NCBI RefSeq assembly: GCF_049727805.1
Contig: NZ_JBCNYA010000020.1
Coordinates: 10,812 to 74,811, forward strand
Origin: Frateuria_A sp049727805
GTDB lineage: Bacteria; Pseudomonadota; Gammaproteobacteria; Xanthomonadales; Rhodanobacteraceae
Length of the DNA: 64,000 nucleotides
Reading direction: 5' to 3'
The notes beneath the pieces are model-generated. The model ran no database searches and was not told the DNA's origin. It worked only from the letters and a program-made list of their open reading frames with translations. Positions 52,298-61,259 of the stretch are shown here, piece after piece. A program made the position numbers and the translations under genes. How positions within the stretch are numbered: position 1 is the stretch's first letter; every line of letters starts with the position of its first letter.

Positions 52298-53869
52298 ATG
52301 GCCGATCCGACAGGGGGATCCGCCATGGCAAGCGTGGGCTTCTTCGGCAAGCTGCCGGGGGCGGGGGACTTCGTGCAGCGACGGCTGCCCGCCGGCTTCG
52401 TCGATCGCTGGGACCACCACTTCGAGCAGGCCGTGTTCGCCAGCCGCGAGGCGCTCGGCGGCGACTGGGCACAGGCCTACCACGCCAGCCCGACCTGGCG
52501 CTTCGTGCTCGCGCCGCAGGCGTGTGGCGAGGGCGCCTGGGTCGGCGTGTTCGGTCCTGCCGACGATCGCGTAGGTCGCAGTTTCCCGATGGTGCTGGCC
52601 GCGCCGGTCGTGCCCGCGCAGGTCGACCTGCTGTTGCGCGAGGGCGCCGGCTGGTTCGACGCGCTGGCGCGCGTGCATGCGCAAGGGCAGCGCGGTGCAC
52701 CGCTGGATGCCGAGGCTTTCGACGCGCTGGTGGCGGCGTTGCCCGGACCATCGATCGTGCCGGCCGCGGCGGTCGATCCGTGCGGCGGTGTCGATTTCAG
52801 CCGCGCCAGCCACTGGCGCCTGCCGCTGCCGGCGCGTGCCGTCGATACCGCGGCCCTGGCCACGCTGTGGCTGCGGCTGGCCGGGCAGGGGCCGTGGTGC
52901 CTGTGGTGGAGCGAGGGGGCCGGTCGCGTGCCGCCGGGCATCCTGGCCACCCGCGGCCTGCCGGCGCCGGAAGCGTATGCGGGTTTCCTCGACGCCACCC
53001 ACGGCGGCGCCTGGCAGACGCCCGCCGGGACGTCCGCGCCGATCGCCGAGCCTTTCGCTCCCGCCAGGAGCGAACCTGCGCCGCCACCAACGCCGGCCCC
53101 GGCCCCGACGATCGCCCGGCGCGACATGGATGACGACGTGACGGTGCCGGGCCTGGTGCGCCGGACCCAGGACGGCGTGCCGCCGATGCCCGCTCCCGTG
53201 TTCGAGACCGAGCTTTCGGTGCAGACGGCGCCCGGCACGGCGGTGGTGCGCCATCCGGCCGGCGCGCTGACGCTGGTGGCGGCCGACGTGGGCCTGGCCG
53301 ATCCGCGCCGCCGCGCCGCGTCGGCCGCCGCCGGCATCGGCGCCGAATGGAACGCGGCGGACGAGACGCCGCCCGGCACGCATGCGCTGCGCGCCCGCCT
53401 GATCGCCCTGCACCCGCACCTGCGCAACGGCCGGGTGAGCGAGGACGGCGCGGTGGTCGCTGCCCGCGTGTCCGGATCCCAGGCGGGTCTGCTGCGCATC
53501 GGCGCCGCCGGCGCCTGGCACTGGCGCGGCGGTCGCCTGCGTCCGCTGTTCAGTGCGACGCCGCCCCCACCGGCACCGTCCGGCGGCGGCGAACTCGACG
53601 ACCTGCTGTTCGGCGGCGCCGATGCCGCCACCGCGCCTGGCCTGGGCGCCGAAGGCATGCCCAGTTGCGAGCAGGTCACCTGCGAGCTGCTGCCGGGCGA
53701 CCGCCTGCTGCTGCTGGCCGGCGCCGCGCACACCCAGCTTTCGCTGGCCGCGCTGGCGCAGGGGCTGGCCGCGGACTCGGCGGAGGACGCCCAGGTGCGC
53801 CTGGCGCAGGCGCTTGGCCCCATCCACTCGCGGCCCTGGCCGCTCGCCGTGATCGAGGTGCAGCCATGA
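52298..53869 (+). CDS. tagF: TagF with degenerate PP2C-like C-terminal domain
   Basis: 523 residues. The N-terminal ~230 residues are a TagF/ImpM domain (VGFFGKLPGAGDFVQRRLP; FGPADDRVGRSFPMVLAAP), a post-translational repressor of T6SS assembly. After a Pro-rich linker, residues ~300-523 follow the strand order of a PP2C phosphatase (DGAVVAARVSGSQAGLLRIGAAGAWHWRGGRLRPL ... LLPGDRLLLLAGAAH) but lack the metal-binding aspartates (no GDSR, no DG in LLL-x-DG). ATG 52298 is used; ATG 52325 also has a good Shine-Dalgarno and gives the usual TagF start. It overlaps the true phosphatase gene (ATGA). Confidence 0.85.
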   Translation: MADPTGGSAMASVGFFGKLPGAGDFVQRRLPAGFVDRWDHHFEQAVFASREALGGDWAQAYHASPTWRFVLAPQACGEGAWVGVFGPADDRVGRSFPMVLAAPVVPAQVDLLLREGAGWFDALARVHAQGQRGAPLDAEAFDALVAALPGPSIVPAAAVDPCGGVDFSRASHWRLPLPARAVDTAALATLWLRLAGQGPWCLWWSEGAGRVPPGILATRGLPAPEAYAGFLDATHGGAWQTPAGTSAPIAEPFAPARSEPAPPPTPAPAPTIARRDMDDDVTVPGLVRRTQDGVPPMPAPVFETELSVQTAPGTAVVRHPAGALTLVAADVGLADPRRRAASAAAGIGAEWNAADETPPGTHALRARLIALHPHLRNGRVSEDGAVVAARVSGSQAGLLRIGAAGAWHWRGGRLRPLFSATPPPPAPSGGGELDDLLFGGADAATAPGLGAEGMPSCEQVTCELLPGDRLLLLAGAAHTQLSLAALAQGLAADSAEDAQVRLAQALGPIHSRPWPLAVIEVQP

Positions 53870-54591
53870 CCGTGCGTTACCTGTCCGCGGGGCATACCCA
53901 CACCGGCAAGGTCCGCAAGCACAACGAGGACGCCATTCTTGTGCGCGAGGACGTGGGCCTGTGGGTGGTGGCCGACGGCCTCGGCGGGCACTCGGCCGGC
54001 GACTACGCCAGCGGGCTCATTGTCGAAAGGCTCGCTTCCCTGCCGCGCAACGGCGATGTGTTCGACTTCATCGAGTCGATCGAGGACACGCTGGCGCAGG
54101 TCAACACCGAGTTGCGCCAGGTCGCCGCCACGCGCGGCGTCGACCTGATCGGCTCGACCGTGGTGCTGCTGGTCTACGACCCGGACTTCATGCTGTGTGG
54201 CTGGGTCGGCGACAGCCGCGCCTACTGCTTCGAGGACGGTCGCCTGCACCAGATCACCCGCGACCACGTGCACGGGGTCAAGGACGAGGTGACCCAGTTC
54301 GCCGGTGGTCCCGCGCCCGCCCGCCCGCAGCCGGGCGCGGGCGTGCTGACCCGCGCGATCGGCGCCGAGGAGCGGCTGTATGTCGACTGGGTGGTCGCCG
54401 GCAACCGGCCGGGCATGCAATTCGTGCTGTGCTCCGACGGCATCAACAAGGAAATGACCGACGAGGAGCTCGACGCCCAGTGCGCGCGCCTGCAGGCGCC
54501 GAACGACCTGCTGCAGGGCCTGTTCGCGATGGCGCTGGGACGTGCCGGCCGCGACAACGTGTCGGCCGTGATCGTGCGGCTGCAGGACTGA
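53866..54591 (+). CDS. pppA: PP2C-family Ser/Thr phosphatase PppA
   Basis: A 241-residue metal-dependent phosphatase. Metal-binding motifs are intact: KVRKHNEDAIL, WVVADGLGGHSAGDYAS, GWVGDSRAYCF, LCSDGINKEM and GRDNVSAVIV. In threonine-phosphorylation T6SSs PppA removes phosphate from the FHA protein and so opposes the kinase PpkA. It overlaps tagF by 4 nt and precedes the first kinase by 10 nt. Confidence 0.94.
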   Translation: MTVRYLSAGHTHTGKVRKHNEDAILVREDVGLWVVADGLGGHSAGDYASGLIVERLASLPRNGDVFDFIESIEDTLAQVNTELRQVAATRGVDLIGSTVVLLVYDPDFMLCGWVGDSRAYCFEDGRLHQITRDHVHGVKDEVTQFAGGPAPARPQPGAGVLTRAIGAEERLYVDWVVAGNRPGMQFVLCSDGINKEMTDEELDAQCARLQAPNDLLQGLFAMALGRAGRDNVSAVIVRLQD

Positions 54592-54601
54592 CGGCAGGGC
54601 G

Positions 54602-56719
54602 ATGGAAACCTCCTCCCTCAGCGCGCTGGTCGAGGCCTACAAGGCGGGCGGGCTCACGCTGCCGGCGCTGCTGGTCGATGGATTGGCCGGGCGCGGCGCG
54701 GTGCCGGCCGACCAGCACGCCGCCGAGCTCGATTGGCTGGCGCGGATGGGCGAGGAAGGCACCCTCGAGGCCGGCGTGGTGCAGCTCATCGCCGAGCGAC
54801 TCGAGACGCTTCAGGCCAGCGCCGACGAGGCCGACGACGTGGCCACGGTGGTCAAGGTGGAACGCCCGGCACTCGCGATCGCCGGCAGCGACGAGGCCAC
54901 CTGCGTGATGCCGGCCGCGCGCGTCGAGCCGGCCGCACTGCCGGTGGACCAGGCCACCGTGGTCAAGCCGGCCTCCGCTCCGGCGCCCGATGCGGCGCGG
55001 ACCGGCGCGACCGTTTCGCAGACGGCCGGCGCCACCGGTGGCGTCGATACATCCGACTGGCAGCGCGTCGCCGACGCCGCGGCCGGCGACCAGGCTACCG
55101 TCGGCATGCTCCTCAAGGGCCGCTTCCTGCTCGAGCGCGAAATCGGCCGCGGCGGCATGGGCGTGGTGTTTCTGGCGCGCGACGAGCGCAAGGTGGAGGC
55201 GCGCGACCGCAATCCCTACGTCGCGGTGAAGGTGCTGAACGACGAGTTCCGCCGCCATCCCGATTCGCTGATTGCCTTGCAGCGCGAGTCGCGCCGCTCG
55301 CAGCAGCTCGCGCACGACAACATCGTGCGCGTGTTCGACTTCGACAAGGACCGTACGATCGTCTTCATGACGATGGAATACGTCGACGGATCGGACCTCA
55401 AGACCCTGATCCGCGAGAGCGCCTTCCATGGCCTGCCGCTGGCCAAGGCGCGTCCGCTGATCGAAGGCATGGCCCGTGCGCTCAAGCGCGCGCACGACGC
55501 CGGCGTGGTGCACTCGGATTTCAAGCCGGGCAATGTGATGGTCACGCGCGAGGGCGTGCCGAAGGTGTTCGACTTCGGCATCGCACGCGCCGGCAAGCAG
55601 GCGGACGAGCCGGCCGAGGACCAGACCGTGTTCGACGCCGGCAAGCTCGGCGCGCTGACGCCGGCCTACGCCAGCCTGGAGATGATCGAAGGCAAACCGC
55701 CGCAGCCCACCGACGATATCTACGCGCTGGGCTGCGTGGCCTTCGAGCTGCTCACGGGCAAGCATCCGTTCGACAAGGCCAGCGCCGAGGTGGCGCTGCG
55801 CGAGCGCCGCCTGCCGCCGGTGGTGCCCAGGCTGACCGGACGCCAGCAGCGAGCCCTGTGTGACGCGGTGGCGTTCACCGCCGACAAGCGCCTGAAGAGC
55901 GCGGACCTGCTGGTCGAGGGGTTGCGCGAGGTCGGTTTGCGTGAACGCATCGGTCGGCCGCTGGCCTGGACGCTCGCCGCCATCCTGCTGCTGGCGGTGG
56001 CGGGCTGGGGCGTGCTCGGCCAGTTGCGGGCGCGGCACATCGCCGAGGTCGCCGCGCGCTTCCAGCCGGACAACCCGCAGCATTACGGCAACGAGGTGGA
56101 GGCGGTCGCCGCGCTGGCGCAACTGGGCGAGGACGAGCGCAAGCAGTTGATGCTCGGCCAGGGCGAACAGGTGCAGCAGTTTCTGCTCGACCGCGTCGAT
56201 GCGTACTGGGATCCGGCCAGGGGCCGGCTCGACTACGCGGCCGCCCAGCGCGTGTTCGCGTTGCCCGCGCAGTTGCACCTGTTCCTGCCACGGCTGGACC
56301 TCAGGCACGCCGCCGTGGAAAAGGAAAAGCGCGAGCTGGACCAGCCAAAAGTCGCAGCGGCACCGACGCCCGCCGCGCCCGCACCGGCCAGTACCGCCGC
56401 TGCGCAGATGGCCGCGCAAGTCCCGTCGTCATCGCCCGCGGCGCAACCGCCGGCGCCGGCACCGGCTTCAGCCCCGCCGCCGGAAAAGCAGGCCACGTCG
56501 CAACCGCCGCCCGCCAGCGCGCCGAACCGCATGCAGGAAGTGGCGGCGGGGCTGCTGCGCGAAGGCGAACGCAACTACCGCCAGCAGAACTACTCGGCAG
56601 CGATCGCCAACGCCAAGGCAGCGCTGCAGGTGAACCCCGGCGATCCCGCAGCCAAGCGCCTGCTGCGGCGGGCGCAGCAGGCGCAGCAACAAGCGATGAG
56701 CAACATCTCGATCAACTAG
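54602..56719 (+). CDS. Membrane Ser/Thr kinase 1 of T6SS (PpkA/PknS-like)
   Basis: 705 residues. The N-terminal regulatory part (~1-170) has three Thr-Val-Pro units (VATVVKVERPA, EATCVMPAARV, QATVVKPASAP). The kinase domain (~172-445) has the Gly loop GRGGMGVVF, VAVKVL lysine, catalytic loop HSDFKPGN (Ser in place of the usual Arg, so a non-RD kinase) and DFGIA. One transmembrane helix follows (~453-475, LAWTLAAILLLAVAGWG), then a Pro-rich periplasmic stretch and a C-terminal TPR-like pair (GERNYRQQNYSAAIANAKAALQVNPGDPAA). It should phosphorylate TagH and perhaps the ECF factor. Confidence 0.92.
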   Translation: METSSLSALVEAYKAGGLTLPALLVDGLAGRGAVPADQHAAELDWLARMGEEGTLEAGVVQLIAERLETLQASADEADDVATVVKVERPALAIAGSDEATCVMPAARVEPAALPVDQATVVKPASAPAPDAARTGATVSQTAGATGGVDTSDWQRVADAAAGDQATVGMLLKGRFLLEREIGRGGMGVVFLARDERKVEARDRNPYVAVKVLNDEFRRHPDSLIALQRESRRSQQLAHDNIVRVFDFDKDRTIVFMTMEYVDGSDLKTLIRESAFHGLPLAKARPLIEGMARALKRAHDAGVVHSDFKPGNVMVTREGVPKVFDFGIARAGKQADEPAEDQTVFDAGKLGALTPAYASLEMIEGKPPQPTDDIYALGCVAFELLTGKHPFDKASAEVALRERRLPPVVPRLTGRQQRALCDAVAFTADKRLKSADLLVEGLREVGLRERIGRPLAWTLAAILLLAVAGWGVLGQLRARHIAEVAARFQPDNPQHYGNEVEAVAALAQLGEDERKQLMLGQGEQVQQFLLDRVDAYWDPARGRLDYAAAQRVFALPAQLHLFLPRLDLRHAAVEKEKRELDQPKVAAAPTPAAPAPASTAAAQMAAQVPSSSPAAQPPAPAPASAPPPEKQATSQPPPASAPNRMQEVAAGLLREGERNYRQQNYSAAIANAKAALQVNPGDPAAKRLLRRAQQAQQQAMSNISIN
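55214..55272 (+). repeat. Exact 59-nt direct repeat, copy 1 (in kinase 1)
   Basis: Identical to 58209-58267 in kinase 2, about 3 kb downstream, covering the PYVAVKVLNDEFRRHPDSL region. It reflects gene duplication, and the identity at DNA level suggests recent duplication or gene conversion. Confidence 0.85.
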
Positions 56720-56732
56720 GGAGGGAGAGGTC

Positions 56733-57416
56733 ATGCAAACCTTCGGATTCCGTGGCGTGAGCCTGCTCGGCGCAGCGTGCGTGCTGGCGCTGGTCAGCGG
56801 CTGCGCGCAGATGGGCGGCGTCATGCCGAGCGGCCAAGCCAATGCCAACGCCGCCGACGAGACGCCGCACGAATGCAACCCCGCGTTGGGCGGCGCCATC
56901 GGCGCGCTGGCCGGATCGATGTTCGGCAAGGGCAAGGGCCACCTGGCCGGCGCGGCGATCGGTGCCGGCATCGGCGTGTTCGCCTGCATGGCCTACAACT
57001 ACCACGCGCGCAAGGTGCGCGACGCGCAATCGGTGGAAGCGCAGTACCAGCGCGAGCAGGGTGCGTTGCCGGCGACGAACACCATCGGCGCGTACCAGAG
57101 CGAGCTGCTCCCCGGCGAGACGGTCAAGTCCGGCAGCAAGGCAGCGATGCAGTCGCGCGTGACGCTGATCCGCGGCACCCAGGCCGCCGCCCCGCAGCTG
57201 AAGGAACAACTGACGCTGTTCTCGCCCGACGGCAAGCAGTTGACCACGGTGACCAAGGACGCAACTGCCATCGACGGCACCGGCGAGTACGAGACCAACT
57301 TCGACTTCAACCTGCCCAAGGGCATCCAGGACGGCCGCTACACGATGCGCTCGGCGCTGTACATGGACGGCCAGAAGGTGCGCACCAACGAAGTTCCCAT
57401 GCTGGTGGTGAGCTGA
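56733..57416 (+). CDS. Glycine-zipper lipoprotein between two T6SS kinases
   Basis: 227 residues. The signal peptide ends in a good lipobox, LVSGC, with lipidated Cys24; +2 is Ala, so outer-membrane sorting is expected. A glycine-zipper segment (~48-80, GGAIGALAGSMFGKGKGHLAGAAIGAGIGVFACM) is followed by a polar region and a C-terminal Ig-like beta domain (~145-227, LKEQLTLFSPDGKQLTTV ... GRYTMRSALYMDGQKVRTNEVPMLVV). It lies in the kinase operon. It is not a recognisable TssJ, but it is the only lipoprotein in the cluster; it might take the TssJ place or sense envelope state for the kinases. Confidence 0.75.
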   Translation: MQTFGFRGVSLLGAACVLALVSGCAQMGGVMPSGQANANAADETPHECNPALGGAIGALAGSMFGKGKGHLAGAAIGAGIGVFACMAYNYHARKVRDAQSVEAQYQREQGALPATNTIGAYQSELLPGETVKSGSKAAMQSRVTLIRGTQAAAPQLKEQLTLFSPDGKQLTTVTKDATAIDGTGEYETNFDFNLPKGIQDGRYTMRSALYMDGQKVRTNEVPMLVVS

Positions 57417-57503
57417 CGTGGGCCTTGCCCGCGCCGGCCGCCCACCGCGCGACATCGCCCTGGCCGCGCCTCACGCGGCTGCATCACTGACCAAGAGCTC
57501 CGC

Positions 57504-60500
57504 ATGAACACGCTTGCCGAACTGATCGCCGCCTTCCGCAACGGCCACCTGCCGCTCCCCGTGCTGCTCGACGCACTGGCCAAGCGCGGCTCGGTGCCGG
57601 AGGAGCGCCACCACGACGAACTCGCGCTGCTGCGCCGCCTGAACGACGAAGGCGAACTGGATGCGCAGATCGGCCGCGTGTTGCTCGAGCGGCTGGTCGC
57701 GGCGCAGGCCGTGGCCGCGGGGGAGGACACGACGGGCGTCGACGATGCGACCGTGGTGGCGCCGGCCACGCGTCGGGTGGCCGAGGCCGTGACCAGCGAA
57801 GCCGATGCCACGCGGGTCGCGCCTGCCACGCCGGTCGCGCCGGTCTCACCGCCGGCATCCGGCGACGGCGCGGATGCGACCGTGGTCATGCCCGCCTCGC
57901 GCCCGCCGGCGCCGCCCGTCGCGGCCATCGACGAATCCACCGTGGTGATGCCGGCGTCGCACGGCCATGAGGCAGACCTGTCCCAGTCCACCGGGACGCA
58001 GGGCGCCACCGGCACGCATTCGAACTCGGCCAGCAGCTTCAACAGCGCCAGCCTCGAACGCCTCGCCGGTGTCGAAGGCGGCGATCACGCGCACGTCGGC
58101 ATGCTGCTCAAGGGCCGCTTCCACCTGGAGCGCGAGATCGGCCGCGGCGGCATGGGCGTGGTGTTCCTGGCGCGCGACGAGCGCAAGGTCGAGGCGCGCG
58201 ACCGCGACCCCTACGTCGCGGTGAAGGTGCTGAACGACGAGTTCCGCCGCCATCCCGATTCGCTGATCGCGCTGCAGCGCGAATCGCGCCGCTCGCAGTC
58301 GCTGGCGCACGACAACATCGTGCGCGTCTACGACTTCGACAAGGACCGCACCATCGTCTACATGACGATGGAGTACGTCGACGGCTCCGACCTGAAGACG
58401 CTGATCCGCGAACGCGCCTACAACGGCATGCCGCTGGCCAAGGCGCGGCCGCTGATCGAGGGCATGGCCTGGGCGCTCAAGCGCGCGCACGCCGCCGGCG
58501 TGGTGCACTCGGATTTCAAGCCGGGCAACGTGATGGTCACGCGCGACGGCATCCCGAAGGTGTTCGACTTCGGCATCGCGCGCGCCGGCAAGCACATGGG
58601 CGAGGCGGTCGGCGAACAGACCGTGTTCGACGCCGGCACGCTGGGCGCGCTGACGCCGGCCTATGCCAGCCTGGAGATGATCCAGGGCGGCGAGCCCTCG
58701 CCCAGCGACGATCTCTATGCGCTCGGCTGCGTGGCCTTCGAACTGCTCACCGGCAAGCACCCGTTCGACAAGGTAAGCGCCGAGGTGGCGATGCGCGAGG
58801 GCCGCAAGCCGCCGCCGGTGCCCGGCCTCACCCGCCGTCAGTACAAGACGCTGTGCGACGCGGTGGCCTTCCACAAGGAAGACCGCCTGCGCACGGCCAG
58901 CGAGTTCGTCGACGGCCTGCGCGAGGTCGGCCTGCGCGAGCGCATCGGCCCGTACTTGATCTGGGGCGGCGGCGCGCTGGTGCTGCTGGTCGCCGGCGGC
59001 TGGGGCGGCGCGCACTACCTGCACCAGCGCAAGGTGGCGCAGGTGATCGCGCGCTTCTCCCCGGAAAACGCGCACGTCTACACCGACGAGGCGCAGGCGA
59101 TGGCGGCACTGGACACGCTCGGCGACGAGGAGCGCAAGCGCCTCGTGCTCGACCAGAGCGAGCTGATCCAGCGCTTCCTGCTGACCCGGCTGGACGGCTA
59201 CTGGAACCCGGCACAGGGCCGCTACGATTACGCCCACGCGCAGCAGCTGTTCGCCCTGCGCGACCAGCTCAAGCTCTACTCGCCCGAGCTGGACATCCGC
59301 CGCAGCGCCATGGAGCAGCAGAAGAACGAGCTGCTCAACAGCCTCGACACCCAGCTCTCGCAGCGCGTGGAAGCCGGCGCCATCTTTGCCGACCAGCCGG
59401 AGAACGCGGTCGAGACGCTGCAGAAGATCCGCGCCATCGATCCGTCGAGCAGCCTGCTGAAGAACGCCGAGCTGGAGCTCAAGTACGACATCGCCATCGG
59501 CCAGCAGATGGCGCAGCACCAGGATGCCCAGGCGGCGGCGCACCTGAAGCAGGCGCTCGAGCTGTTCCCGGATTCGGTGCGCCTGCAGCGGCGCCAGGCG
59601 CAGCTGACGGCGATGGGCGTTGGCGAGGTGGCGGCAACCGCGCTCGCGGCCGCCGCAGCCACCAGCCTGCCGGAGGCCCGCGCCGCGCTGTCCGCGCTGC
59701 TCGCCCATCCACAGGCCACGGCCGAGTGGCAACGCCAGGTCGCCACGGCGGTCGCACCGCTCAAGGGCGATGCGTCGCCGCAGACGCGCGCGCTGCTCGA
59801 CCGGCTCGCCACGGCCATCGCCACGGTGGCCGGCCAGCAGACCGATGCATTGCACTTGCCGCAGGACCTGGCCTTGGTCGATTTCGGCCTGACCCTCGCA
59901 CCGCAATCCACGGCGCTGAAGAACCAGCACGACCAGCTCGCCGCGCTGGACAAGCAGCAGCAGGACCGGCTGGCGCAGGAGAGCGCTGCTGCCGAAGTCA
60001 CCGCGCGCATCGAATCGGTCAAGCGCGCCGCGGCGGCGGGCGACACTGCCAAGGCGCAGGAATCGCTGGCGCGCATCCGCGCGTTGGCGCCGCAGCATCC
60101 GTTCCTGGCCAGCGAAGGGCCGCAGTTGTTGGCCGACGCCTACCTGGGCCAGGCGCGTGAAGCCTTCCGTAAGGGGCGCTACCAGTCGGCCACCGACGTG
60201 CTCGCGCGCGCCACCGGCCAGCTCGGCCAGCGCGACGACCTGGCCAGGGCCAGCGCCCGCTACGGCCTGGCGGCCGAACTGGTGAAGTCGCGCGGCCATG
60301 CCGTGGCCGCGGCCGATCTCGACCGGTTGCACCGGCAGTTGGCCAAGGTGAACCATGCCGATGCCGACGGCCTGGCCGCGCTCGAAGCGGACATGAAGCT
60401 GCGCGGGCAACTCGGCGAGGGCTCGCTTTCCGCGCTGCTGGATTCGCTCAAGCCCACCACGGCGACACCCGTCACTACGGCGCCGACGTCCGAGCCGGGC

Positions 60501-61259
60501 ACCGCACCGGCCGCGGGCAGCGCCGCCGCCCCGACGGCCAATGCGCCGGTTGGCCAGCCCGCGCCGAATGCCACCGGAAAGGGCAGTCCGGCGACGATCC
60601 GCCCCGCGCCGGCCACCGCCACGGCCGGGCCCTCGGCCGATCCCTGTGCCGCGCCCGACCTGGTCGGCGCCGGCCGGGCCTGCTTCGACACCATCGACGG
60701 CAAGCGCGGCCCGGCGCTGGTGGTGGTGCGCGCCGGCGGCAAGGTGCTGGCGATGACCCGCTCGGAGATCACCGTCAACGAGTACAACCGCTACTGCGCC
60801 GCTACCGGCAAGTGCAGCGCTATAACGCTGGAGGACCGCTCCGCCGGCAGCCTGCCGGTGAGCAACATTAGCCTGGCCCAGGCGCGCGCCTACGCGGCCT
60901 GGCTGGGCAGCGCCAGCGGCCACGTCTACCGCCTGCCGACCGACGCCGAGTGGCTGGCGGCCGCGCGCGCGGGCGGCGGCTGGAAGCAGGCGCCGGACAG
61001 CAACTGCATCCCGCCCACCGCCGGCGCCGACGACGGCAGCGGCGCGCCGATCGCCGCACGCGGGCGCAGCCCGAATCCGTGGGGCCTGATCAATCTCACC
61101 GGCAACGTGTGGGAGTGGGTGACCGACGGCGGCGTCACCGCGGTACGCGGCGGCAGCTACACCAGCTACTGGTCCGACTGCACCGTCGACAGCCATCGCA
61201 CCGACAGCGGCGGGGCGCAGAAGGACGTCGGCCTGCGCCTGGTGAGGGAGGTGCCATGA
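57504..61259 (+). CDS. Membrane Ser/Thr kinase 2 with C-terminal formylglycine-generating-enzyme-like domain
   Basis: 1251 residues, paralogous to kinase 1. The N-terminal part has four Thr-Val-Pro units (DATVVAPATRR, DATRVAPATPV, DATVVMPASRP, ESTVVMPASHG). The kinase domain (~202-470) has GRGGMGVVF, VAVKVL, HSDFKPGN and DFGIA. One transmembrane helix (~483-505) leads into a long periplasmic helical/TPR-like region (~510-950). After a Pro/Thr-rich linker, residues ~1050-1250 form a FGE-sulfatase fold (MTRSEITVNEYNRYC, RLPTDAEWLAAARAGG, NLTGNVWEWVTDGG, VRGGSY). Such domains bind ligands or substrates; here it may sense envelope or contact signals. The stop overlaps the next start. Confidence 0.92.
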   Translation: MNTLAELIAAFRNGHLPLPVLLDALAKRGSVPEERHHDELALLRRLNDEGELDAQIGRVLLERLVAAQAVAAGEDTTGVDDATVVAPATRRVAEAVTSEADATRVAPATPVAPVSPPASGDGADATVVMPASRPPAPPVAAIDESTVVMPASHGHEADLSQSTGTQGATGTHSNSASSFNSASLERLAGVEGGDHAHVGMLLKGRFHLEREIGRGGMGVVFLARDERKVEARDRDPYVAVKVLNDEFRRHPDSLIALQRESRRSQSLAHDNIVRVYDFDKDRTIVYMTMEYVDGSDLKTLIRERAYNGMPLAKARPLIEGMAWALKRAHAAGVVHSDFKPGNVMVTRDGIPKVFDFGIARAGKHMGEAVGEQTVFDAGTLGALTPAYASLEMIQGGEPSPSDDLYALGCVAFELLTGKHPFDKVSAEVAMREGRKPPPVPGLTRRQYKTLCDAVAFHKEDRLRTASEFVDGLREVGLRERIGPYLIWGGGALVLLVAGGWGGAHYLHQRKVAQVIARFSPENAHVYTDEAQAMAALDTLGDEERKRLVLDQSELIQRFLLTRLDGYWNPAQGRYDYAHAQQLFALRDQLKLYSPELDIRRSAMEQQKNELLNSLDTQLSQRVEAGAIFADQPENAVETLQKIRAIDPSSSLLKNAELELKYDIAIGQQMAQHQDAQAAAHLKQALELFPDSVRLQRRQAQLTAMGVGEVAATALAAAAATSLPEARAALSALLAHPQATAEWQRQVATAVAPLKGDASPQTRALLDRLATAIATVAGQQTDALHLPQDLALVDFGLTLAPQSTALKNQHDQLAALDKQQQDRLAQESAAAEVTARIESVKRAAAAGDTAKAQESLARIRALAPQHPFLASEGPQLLADAYLGQAREAFRKGRYQSATDVLARATGQLGQRDDLARASARYGLAAELVKSRGHAVAAADLDRLHRQLAKVNHADADGLAALEADMKLRGQLGEGSLSALLDSLKPTTATPVTTAPTSEPGTAPAAGSAAAPTANAPVGQPAPNATGKGSPATIRPAPATATAGPSADPCAAPDLVGAGRACFDTIDGKRGPALVVVRAGGKVLAMTRSEITVNEYNRYCAATGKCSAITLEDRSAGSLPVSNISLAQARAYAAWLGSASGHVYRLPTDAEWLAAARAGGGWKQAPDSNCIPPTAGADDGSGAPIAARGRSPNPWGLINLTGNVWEWVTDGGVTAVRGGSYTSYWSDCTVDSHRTDSGGAQKDVGLRLVREVP
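58209..58267 (+). repeat. Exact 59-nt direct repeat, copy 2 (in kinase 2)
   Basis: Second copy of the repeat at 55214-55272. Recombination between the copies would delete the lipoprotein gene and fuse the kinases in frame. Confidence 0.85.
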
